64,000 nt of DNA from Chondrosia reniformis (taxonomy: Eukaryota > Porifera > Demospongiae > Chondrillida > Chondrillidae): contig OX359190.1 in NCBI GenBank assembly GCA_947172415.1, positions 6,448,001 to 6,512,000 of the forward strand, given 5' to 3'. The number at the start of each line of letters is the position of its first letter. The first letter of the stretch is position 1. Both the position numbers and the translations under genes were made by a program. Positions 55,716 to 64,000 of this stretch are shown here, piece by piece. The notes beneath the pieces are model-generated. The model was not told the origin of the DNA and made no database searches. It saw only the letters and a program-made list of their open reading frames with translations.

Positions 55716-57648
55716 TTTGATCCTGAAAAGGAATCACAAAGAGAAGATTATTTCTACTCTTTAATTCTTTTGTTTGTTCCTTTTCAAAATGAAAGTGATC
55801 TGTTGCTTCCTAAAGAAACTGTAGAAGAAGCCTTTAGTCGTTTGCTTCCTAATAATCCTAATTGGTCTAAATACCATGAAACCTTCCATAAATGCTAAAG
55901 GCTCACTCTAATGTAAAAAAGTTAATGAGGCTAGGAATAATGAGGTTGAAGTGGAAAGCAAAGCAGATGATCAACTTTAAATTATGGGGGAAGTAGCTAA
56001 AACAGCTATAAAAGATATTACCTCTCTGAGCAATTTAAACTGTGATGCTTTATCACTTGAATATAGAGAATTAATGCTAAATACCGATCAAAAACGTATT
56101 TATAATACTATAAAGAACCTTTTACTTCATCAGCTAGAACATGAAAGTGCAACTTGTAGTTGCCAAGGAGATTTAAAACCATTCAGAATGTTTATCATAA
56201 ATCATTTCATATCACTTCAATTAAAATGCTAATTAACTACTTATGGCCAACAACTGATTTGACTTGTGCAATTGCTGCACCTACTGGTTTACCTGCAGTC
56301 AATATTGGTGGTGTTACTATTCATAGATTATTTCAATTACCCATTGAACATGATAGCCATTCAGCAGGTTATTGGGCATTGCCAAAAGCAACACAAAAGA
56401 ACATGAAAGCCACTTTAAAAAATGTCAAACTTTTCATCATAGATGAAGTTTCTATGGTGTCTAGTTTGAATTTGATATACATACATTTAAGGCTAGATGA
56501 ACTATTTGGTGGAGATGATTGGTTTGGTCCAAGAACATGCTTTTTGTTGGAGATCTTTTACAATTACAATCAGTTAATGGGAATCCTATTTATGAAAGAA
56601 TTACACAAAAGTCATTTAGCAGCTAAGTTGGGATGTATAGCATCTATAAATATTTGGAAGGATACCCTTACATATGAAGAACTAACAGAAAATGTACATC
56701 AAAAAGAAGATAGTCACTATTCAACAGCTTGAAAGCATCAAAAAGAAACCTATTGGTCTTTTTCCCACCAGAAAACAGTGTCATGATTTTAATATTACAA
56801 TGCTAGGACATCTAACATCTGAAATACATGAAATTCCATGTATTGACAAAGTTGATGAGACAATGAGTACAACTAAGTAGACAAAACAAGCAATAAAACA
56901 ATTAGAAAAACTAAAATCTGACTGTAGTTTAACAGCAGGTTTAGAAGCTACCCTTTCTATAGCTGTAGGAGCTCGTGTTATGTTACAACCTAATATTGAC
57001 ACCAAAAGTGGATTAGGTTCTCTGGGTTCTGTTCAAGCTATTAACTGCAATTATATTACTGTAAAATTTGATCACTTAAATGAAGTCTACCATGTAGAAA
57101 TGGTTACATCTCGTTTTACAATTATGCAAAATGTTCACATTTATAGTAAACAGTTTCCACTTGTTTTAGCTTATGCTATTACTATTCATAAATGTCAAGG
57201 CCTGTCACTTGACTGTGCAATAATTGATTTGTCAAATTCAATATTTGCCGCTGACATATGATTTCGAGTAGGCTTCTGAAATGAATGCAGTCAACTCCTC
57301 TTCTTTTGTGTGTTTCCCTCTTCATGACGTTTGAGAATGATCACTTGTGGTTTGATTATCACTTTGATTCTGAATCATACAATAATGACTACTTTATTTT
57401 ATATTAGGTGCATATTATATGTAATACTGATAGTCACTTTTAATTGATTTCTAATATTCTAATAAGGGATGGCTTATGTAGCTTTGTCTTGTGTAAGATC
57501 AGTTTCAGGTGTTTATTTGACTGCTTTTAATTCAGAGTCAATTAAAATCAGTATAAGCTGTTTGAAAGAAGTAAACCGCCCTAGACAAACATACAGGAAA
57601 GATCTACCTATATTTTCTAAAAAACGCAAGTTAATTTCTAGAGATGAA
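55716..57648 (+). pseudogene. PIF1-type helicase of the Helitron-like element, degenerate
   Basis: The segments in order are FDPEKESQREDYFYS (from 55716), LNTDQKRIYNTI (about 56075), AIAAPTGLPAVNIGG (about 56270), Walker B LFIIDEVSMVS (about 56430), ARVMLQPNID (about 56970), and HKCQGLSLDCAII with YVALSCVRSVSG near the end (57470 on). The Walker A P-loop expected after PFRMFI is missing (about 56195-56235), apparently by a small deletion. Several frameshifts occur, and a 213-bp insert lies at 57253-57465. At 57648 the gypsy element interrupts. Confidence 0.75.
57253..57465. mobile_element. 213-bp insert in the helicase coding sequence
   Basis: The helicase reads ...SIFAA up to 57252 and continues GMAYVALS from 57466. 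The intervening 213 bases are non-coding. They lack GT-AG ends, so this is not an intron. I saw no clear terminal repeats. An unknown small insertion. Confidence 0.5.
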
Positions 57649-58029
57649 TGTGAAGGTTCTACTCGGTTGCACACAAACAACTGTCGAGTTGCAATAGTAG
57701 AGCGCTTCGTTGTGTCGCAAATTCACAATTTAGTTCCTTGAAATATCTCTCTCCTCTCTCTTCCCAATTACAAAACTCATATTTATAGCAAACTAGGTAG
57801 GAATGACCTTTACAAAAATCATGACTAGCTAAAGTGAAAAGAAAGTGTAGAAACTACAAAACTTAAGACAAAAGTGAATAAGCTAAATTACAACTAAATC
57901 ATAAAGATGGAAATGGATAAACTAGGACACACAGAATACATAGAACTGTCACATACACTCTAAGATCATACATAATCTATTAGGTCGTAGTTTAGTTAGT
58001 CAATAGCTCAGTAGTCCTAAGACTTCACA
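57649..58029 (-). repeat. 3' LTR (with respect to the minus-strand element)
   Basis: 381 bp, starting TGTGAAG and ending CTTCACA, a perfect 7-bp terminal inversion. One mismatch to the partner LTR. Confidence 0.95.
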
Positions 58030-61000
58030 CTCCTCCCCCCTTCTCCTGCGACACGGCAGTCTGTCGCGCCATTCTCAATCCGGGACAGAGCATCAGCATT
58101 ATTGTTTGCACTACCTGTTCGATAAGCTACCAAGAACTGATAAGGCTGCAGTGCCAGACTCCACCTAGCTAAGCGAGGGTTGGACTCCTTCAGACGGTCC
58201 AGCCACACCAAAGAGCGATGATCCGTTTGTACCTTGAAGGGTCTCCCTAGTAGATACACTCGAAAAGCCTGAACCCCTAGCTTTATTGCAAGACACTCCT
58301 TCTCTACAGTGAAGTATCGCTCTTCCCTTGGTAACAACTTCCTACTAAAGTATGCAATTGGATGCTCCTCTCCATCCTTACTCCTTTGACTGAGGACTGC
58401 TCCCACCCCCCTGTCGGATGCATCTGTTTGTAGGATGAACTCTTCATCCAGGGATGGACTGTGGAGTACAGGGCTGCTGCATAGAATGTCCTTAAGTCGC
58501 TGGAATGCATCCTCGCAGGGCTTGTCCCAGGGGATTTTCTGTGGTGCAAACTTCTTGGTAAGGTCTGTAAGGGGAGTGGCTATGGAAGCATAATTTGGGA
58601 TAAACCTTCGGTAATATCCAGTGAGTCCAAGAAAAGCCCGAACTTGCTTCTTGGTCTCTGGTACCTTCCACCTCTGGACAGCTTCAATCTTGCTGGTCTC
58701 CGGCTGCACTAACCCATTACCTACAATATGTCCCAGGTAAACACACTGTCTCATTGCAAACTGACATTTGCTTGGTTTAGCGGTTAATCCAGCTTCTTTC
58801 AGTCTCTGCAGGACCCTCGTGACATGCTGTAGGTGCTCCTCCCATGAGGTGCTAAAAACTACTAGATCATCTAGATAGGCTGCAGTGTAAGCCTCCAATC
58901 CACTGAGCAACTGATCCATCATCCGCTGGAAAGTTGCTGGAGCTCCCTGCAACCCAAATGGCATGGTGGTGAACTGGAACAACCCTTGCGGTGTGATGAA
59001 TGCAGTCTTCTCCTTACTTGACTCGGCCATTGGGACCTGCCAATAACCACGTGACAGATCCAAGGTTGTGAGGAACTTAGCCTTCCCCAGCTTGTCAAGG
59101 AGAGCTCGTCAATCCTGGGCATCGGATAGGGATCCACTTTGGATATGGCATTTAATTTCCTATAGTCTACGCAAAAGCGTAAGGTGCCATCCTTCTTCTG
59201 GACAAGGACAATTGGCGCTGCCCAACTGCTATTAGAGGTTTCCACTATACCAGCTTGCAGCATATCTGCCAGTTCCCTCTCAACAGCCTCCCGATGGGCA
59301 TATGGAACTCTGTAGGGAGGAAGACGAATTGGGTTAGCTCTACCTGTGTCAATATGATGCTCCACTAAGGTAGTCCTCCCAGGGTCTGAGCACATGACCT
59401 CCCTGTATTCAAGTAATAGAGCTGCTAGCCTTTGATGCTGCCCTTCCGTAAGCTGGTCAGAGATGATTGCTTCCCTGCTTGTGGGCGCATCTCCAGGTTG
59501 ATCTCTCCAGAGCAGAACATCCTCGACTTCACCCACCTCCTCATTCCACAAGTTCAGGGTAGCTGGAGGGTGCCAGAGCTTCAACATGTTGACATGCAGG
59601 ATTCTCTTCTTCTTTACATGATCAAACATATTGATTTCATATGTCACAGGCCCGACCTTTCGCATGACTGGATAAGGACCCTGCCATTTGGCCAGCAACT
59701 TGTTTGTAGCCGTGGGGAGCAGCACCAAGACATTGTCTCCCACCTTAAACTCTCGCTGTCTAGCATTACGGTCATACCATCTCTTCTGGACCCGTTGCGC
59801 CTTGTCTAGGTTTCCTTTGACCAGAGTGGCCATCTTGTCTAGTCTTTCCTGTGCTGCCAGAACATAAGATAGCACACTCTCCTTGCTGTGAGTACCAACC
59901 TCCCAAGATTCCTTGAGTACATCCAGGGGTCCTCGGACAGGTCGTCCGTACACTAGCTCAAATGGGGAGAAGCCAGTAGAGGCCTGGGGAACTTCCCTAT
60001 AGGCAAATAGTACATACGGTATCAGCTTATCCCAGTCCTTACCCTCCTCAGTTGCAGCCTTCTTCAGCATGGATTTTAGGGTCTGGTTAAACCTCTCCAC
60101 CAGACCGTCTGTCTGGGGATGGTAGGGGCTGGTCCGGATGGGCTGTATGTGAAGTAGTCGGTACACCTCAGCCAATAGATTAGAGGTGAAGTTCGTGCCT
60201 TGATCAGTAAGGATCTCCTTTGGTACCCCTACCCTTGAAAAGAGTACCATCAACTCCTCTGCTACATGCACTGCCTCTATTGACTTCAAGGGTATGGCCT
60301 CTGGCCACCTAGTGGCATAATCACAAATAACTAAGATGTACCTATTACCGCACCTGCTCTTGGGTAATGGGCCTACAATGTCCATGGCGATCCTTTGAAA
60401 TGGCACCTCAATGATAGGTAAAGGCACCAAAGCTGCCACAGCCCCTTTCCTAGGTGAAACCTTCTGACATTCAGCACAGCCCTTGCAGAAGATATCCACA
60501 TCCTTGTGGAGGGTTGGCCAGTAGAACCGGCGCAGTATCCGTTGGCAAGTCTTCTTCTTGCCGAGGTGCCCTGCCCAGGGTATGGAGTGGGCGAGCTCCA
60601 ACACCGTCCTCCTCTGTGGGGTAGGTAAGACCAACTGTTCTGTCTCCTCGTCATCTGTACCTCTTCCTCTAGCTCTCCGGTAAAGCAGTCCTTCCTTGAT
60701 GAAGAAGCGAGAGGAGGGTCCAGTATCTCTTCCCACCTCTTCCCAGATTGCCTGCAGGGATGCATCTACTTTCTGCATCTCTTTTAATTGCTCCTGCTCG
60801 AGGTCCAATGAATGCCTCCTGCCCTGTTCTCGCCAGGCAACCTGATGTGCTCGTCTCTGACTTCTGGTAAGTCGGGCCCTCTCCCGACTTTCCCCAAACA
60901 GGTCCTCGTGGAAAGTCTCTCCCAACCCTTCCTGTGGGTCCACTTGAGGTTGCAGCTGTGCCTCTTGTGCTTGCACCTTAGCCTGTAGTCTGGTAGTTGC

Positions 61001-62383
61001 TACAAACACTGACCCTGTTTGGCTCTCCTGCTTCACTGGGCGTCCTGCAGGCAGCCACTGAAACATATCTGGGACATCTCTTCCCAGTAACACGGGAACT
61101 GGAAGTGAGCTAGAGACTGCAACCTTAATAGGGAAGGTATGTTTGCCTATGGTCATACTCACCTGAGCCATAGGGTAGCTACTCACATCTCCATGGGCAC
61201 ACCTGATAGGTACTGACTCTGAGGTCAACTTGTCTGTGGGAACCAGGTCTCTGTGGACCATGGTGGTCGCAGCTCCTGTGTCCAGTAGGATCCTGGAGAC
61301 TGGCTTTCCCTCCACCAACCCACTGATAGAGGGCCCTCTCTCATGTTCTGGGGCTGTGCCCTGAATAAACATAGCTGCACGTGAGGGGCATTGGTTGGCA
61401 AAGTGACCCCTTTGTTGACAGTTGTAGCAGCGGGGACCCTCCTTCTCCCCCCTACTGGTCATCTCTTTGTTTCCTGCCTCTGTCCTAGCAGTGGCACTTC
61501 CCTGTCTACAGTCCCTGGCCAGGTGACCTGGTCTTCCACAGGTGTGGCATCGCTTGGGTACTGATGCGGCTCCCTTAGGACTCTCTCTGTGTGATTCCTG
61601 GTTCCTACTATTATCCTTCACTCCTCTGGCTAGGGTGTAGTCATCTGCAAGTTTGCCTGCTTCTGCCACCGTCTTGGGTTTCCTCTCGCTGACCCAAATC
61701 CTAACTCCAGTAGGCATGGAGTTCAGCAGCTGCTCTACTGCAACTACTTCCAGCAAATCGTTCAGATTCTCGCACTGCCGCGTCCATTTCCGCAATAAAT
61801 CCATGGTGCGAGTTGCCATTTCACAATACGACTCTTCGGACTTCCTGGATACTGATCTGAATCGGGTGCGATAACTTTCTTCGTTGATATTATATCGCTT
61901 TAAGATGGCATCTTTTAAGCTGTCATAGTCCCCTGATTCCTCACCAGCCATCGCTGCATAGGCCTGCTGTGCCTTACCTGTTAGTTGTGGAGCCAACAAG
62001 TAAGCCCACTTTGACTTCTCCACCCGATAAGCTTCCATCATCCTCTCGAAAGTCGTTAGATAGGCCTCCACGTCATCACTTTCTGATAACTTTGTTAACT
62101 TGATCTGCTCACCTCCAACACGATTAATTCCCTCGTCTCTTTGGCCTTTCTCCACTAAATTCCGCATCATCTCCATCTGCCTGGCCATTTCTTGTACCCT
62201 CGCATCCATCTCACGCTCTCGCCGCTCTCTCTCAGCAGCAATCTCTTCCTCCCGTTTCTTGCGGTCCTCTATCATCAGCTTCATTAGATTGGCAACACTC
62301 GGTGCCTCTCCCATAGTATCCTCCATGGGTTCCTGACTCATGCCTCTTTGATACCGTCGTCCGGACCTTGTTGACATACACAA
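58017..62383 (-). pseudogene. Gag-pol of the Gmr1-type gypsy element, one frameshift
   Basis: The frame 62383-58919 holds: a coiled, charged N-terminus (40-80); a SCAN-like capsid region (about 95-255); two CCHC knuckles (279-292, 319-332); protease LLDTGA (DTG 368-370); and integrase with an HHCC zinc site (about 599-639), catalytic D668, D727 and E763, and chromatin-facing VGDNVLVL. It then runs into the RT at VDYRKLN. At about 59099-59106 two extra bases (a repeated TC) break the frame. The RT continues at 59063-58017 with YLDD (63-66), then RNase H (TDAS) and a stop just inside the LTR. Apart from this single break I see no other lesion. I describe it as found and do not repair it. Confidence 0.9.
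58030..58047 (-). promoter_or_regulatory. Polypurine tract
   Basis: Eighteen consecutive purines on the minus strand (AGGAGAAGGGGGGAGGAG) directly before the LTR: the plus-strand priming site for reverse transcription. Confidence 0.85.
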
Positions 62384-62416
62384 ATAGCTAGGATCCCCGT
62401 TTAACGTCTGTAACGG

Positions 62417-62437
62417 CGAATCCCACTTCTGCCACCA
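62417..62437 (-). promoter_or_regulatory. tRNA primer-binding site
   Basis: The plus strand reads CGAATCCCACTTCTGCCACC then A, two bases from the LTR. This looks exactly like a tRNA 3' end (T-arm CGAATCCC, acceptor stem, CCA). The minus strand is therefore complementary to a primer tRNA. The tRNA identity (possibly Leu) is not settled. Confidence 0.8.
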
Positions 62438-62439
62438 AA

Positions 62440-62820
62440 TGTGAAGGTTCTACTCGGTTGCACACAAACAACTGTCGAGTTGCAATAGTAGAGCGCTTCG
62501 TTGTGTCGCAAATTCACAATTTAGTTCCTTGAAATATCTCTCTCCTCTCTCTTCCCAATTACAAAACTGATATTTATAGCAAACTAGGTAGGAATGACCT
62601 TTACAAAAATCATGACTAGCTAAAGTGAAAAGAAAGTGTAGAAACTACAAAACTTAAGACAAAAGTGAATAAGCTAAATTACAACTAAATCATAAAGATG
62701 GAAATGGATAAACTAGGACACACAGAATACATAGAACTGTCACATACACTCTAAGATCATACATAATCTATTAGGTCGTAGTTTAGTTAGTCAATAGCTC
62801 AGTAGTCCTAAGACTTCACA
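62440..62820 (-). repeat. 5' LTR (with respect to the minus-strand element)
   Basis: 381 bp, identical to 57649-58029 except for one base. Confidence 0.95.
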
Positions 62821-63570
62821 ATGACATAGAGGCATCAGTAGAAAAACATACTCTAGGTATTGATAAATTGTCATCTCCAGTTTTCAATATTGCCTCTGTA
62901 CCACCAGCAAAAAGAAAAAAAGAAAAAAGGCAATATTATGAAGAAAATGGTCAAGTTCAAACAAATTAATGAGTTACAAGCAACTAATAGTGAATTTGAA
63001 AGCACTATTTCTAAACAAAATATTACTAGAAGACCATTAAAATACTTTAAAGTAACTGAAGAATGGATATGTAATGCATGTTCAAAGCTGAAGCTTACAT
63101 TTAAGAAAATGGATAGGGTCTCTCCTGGTAGTCCTAACACTCTCCTTGGCCCTCCTAATCCATTTACCATCAAGAGCATTAAAGGAGATGGAAATTGTTT
63201 ATTTAGATCCTTTTGTTATGTTTTAACAGGAGAAGAAAACCAATATATGGAAATACGCAAGGCAATTATCAATCACATGTACAATATAGCTCATCTATTA
63301 ATAGGTCCACATATGACTGAAAACAGTGTAAGTGAGTATATTCAAAAAAACCCAAATGGATAAAGATAAAACTTGGGGCACTTATGTAGAAAAACTAGTA
63401 TCTTCTCATTTATTACAAACAAGTGTACTGTCCTATGATGTATCTAATAAAATGTGGGGAAGATATTGTCCTCATGGCCTTGATACTACTCTAGTAGATG
63501 ACTACACTCAAATGTCAATCTATATACCTTCAACATCCTCCTAATCATTTTGAAGTTGTCCGTTCAATAC
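62821..63570 (+). pseudogene. OTU cysteine-protease-like domain of the Helitron-like element
   Basis: The frame resumes after the gypsy insertion (DIEASVEKHTLGIDKL...). After a stop and frame change it carries KGDGNCLFRSFCYVLTG at about 63184-63234, the OTU catalytic Asp-Gly-Asn-Cys box. A stop at 63361 and another frame (KTWGTYVEKL...MWGRYCPHG) follow. The likely catalytic His lies in PPNHFEVV (about 63538-63561) in yet another frame. OTU domains are deubiquitinase-like and accompany some Helitron lineages. It is non-functional here. Confidence 0.7.
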
Positions 63571-63799
63571 AGTAAAACCTCTATGCATGGCTTTATAAAT
63601 TACTTGATTGATTTGTTTGTATAATAATTAATGTTTAGAGATGAATATTGAATAGCCTAATAAACTTTCATATCACTTGTATATCATTAACTTAAGGTTA
63701 CAGGGCCGTAGGAGCCGGTCCTGTTGCCCAGGCCGTGGCCTGACCAACTTTCTTGAAGGCTGGGGTCAGATTGAAAGAAAAGCTTGTAATATACTGCAA
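63571..63799. other. 3' flank of the Helitron-like element
   Basis: AT-rich to 63700, then a GC-rich segment (CAGGGCCGTAGGAGCCGG, 63702-63770) that looks like part of a repeat. The Helitron 3' terminus may lie here but was not identified. Confidence 0.35.
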
Positions 63800-64000
63800 T
63801 TACCTTTTCTTCAACTCCAAGCATAAATAATTTACGAAGTGCTTCAATTCGGGAAACTTGAAGGCCACAATGGGTGCATGGATCATCAACTCATTGTGGC
63901 CATCGGATGTTAGTCTTGTGTAGCCGATCATTTTTCTTGTCTCCATTTTTAATCTGCCACATGGCAAGTCTCCAAGATAGACGTTGAGAGTGACGAATGT
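63800..64000 (-). other. Open minus-strand frame at the window edge, unidentified
   Basis: Open from base 64000 for 66 codons to a stop at 63800, including LGDLPCGRLKME and IVAFKFPELKHFVNYL. AAAAG|GTAATT just before the stop could be a splice donor. I do not recognise it. It may be an exon or a repeat-encoded fragment. Confidence 0.25.

Larger units (their letters stand above)
57649..62820 (-). mobile_element. Gmr1-type Ty3/gypsy LTR retrotransposon, near-complete
   Basis: A 5172-bp element on the minus strand with two 381-bp LTRs, tRNA primer-binding site, polypurine tract and one gag-pol reading region. The integrase lies upstream of the RT, the hallmark of the Gmr1 clade. The LTRs differ at one base (57778/62569), so it is young. 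The flanking 5-mers ATGAA and ATGAC match at four of five positions and probably represent the target duplication. It sits in the Helitron-like element between helicase and OTU. Confidence 0.9.
50805..63570 (+). mobile_element. Helitron-like element (2A leader, Rep, PIF1 helicase, OTU), split by two insertions
   Basis: Three plus-strand segments belong to one element: 50805-52994, 55714-57648 and 62821-63570. In order they encode a leader with a 2A motif, a basic NPEKKR repeat, the Helitron_like_N/Rep region, a PIF1-type helicase and an OTU domain. OTU domains occur in some Helitron/Helentron lineages. Reading frames continue exactly across both insertions when the inserts are skipped. The outer ends (5' TC, 3' hairpin and CTRR) were not located. 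Confidence 0.75.

Noticed and set aside
55698-55898. Separate small gene starting MVGCTVFDPEKE
   Set aside because: Its first codons are the right terminal repeat of the DDE transposon. The rest is helicase of the Helitron-like element.
61653-62336. Plus-strand ORFs across the gypsy gag
   Set aside because: Antisense shadows of the long gag-pol frame.
62417-62437. tRNA gene fragment
   Set aside because: Its position two bases from the LTR shows it is a primer-binding site, not a tRNA gene.

Overview
The window is AT-rich, intron-containing eukaryotic DNA. It has GT-AG introns, signal-peptide first exons, TATA-type promoters and a varied set of animal-type mobile elements: Penelope-like, DIRS/Ngaro, Gmr1-type gypsy, Helitron-like, pogo and an IS630/Tc1/mariner relative. 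I infer an early-branching marine invertebrate, most likely a demosponge. No housekeeping gene is present to confirm this.

Positions 1-39341 hold seven genes for secreted, cysteine-rich proteins built on the repeat C-x(10)-C-x-C-x-C. This is the pattern of the CXCXC repeat known from Balbiani-ring-3 silk protein and the VEGF-C silk-homology tail. Group A has a separate signal-peptide exon: 1-3957 (-, its 3' end lies outside the window), 7267-8931 (-) and 37384-39341 (+). Group B is intronless: 13365-14429 (+), 14902-17544 (-), 24278-25213 (-) and 26521-26988 (-). Six of the seven also carry a second six-cysteine module with a C-[YHIL]-W type ending that I cannot match to a named domain. Five of the genes have a TATA box 80-100 bp before the start codon. 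The proteins look like extracellular structural or adhesive polymers, or a diversified secreted effector family. They share no enzymatic motif.

Between these genes are long low-complexity AT-rich stretches with retroelement relics (20065-21071, about 22200-23000, about 31850-32700, 34180-34575), a tRNA-like SINE near 33.4-33.7 kb, hairpins, and a short CpG-rich promoter-like patch at 28.37-28.87 kb.

From about 40 kb to the end the window is a transposon graveyard. It contains a pogo/Tigger tail (40.15-40.55 kb), a decayed tyrosine-recombinase retroelement (42.24-45.97 kb), an intact RPA-like ORF (46423-47319), a 5'-truncated Penelope-like element (48.75-49.74 kb) and a Helitron-like element (50.8-63.57 kb). 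The Helitron-like element carries a 2A ribosome-skipping motif, Rep, PIF1 helicase and OTU domains. It is split by two nested insertions. One is a 2.7-kb DDE transposon at a TA site (52995-55713). The other is a young Gmr1-type gypsy element with 381-bp LTRs differing at one base (57649-62820). At both insertion points the host reading frame is restored exactly when the insert is ignored.
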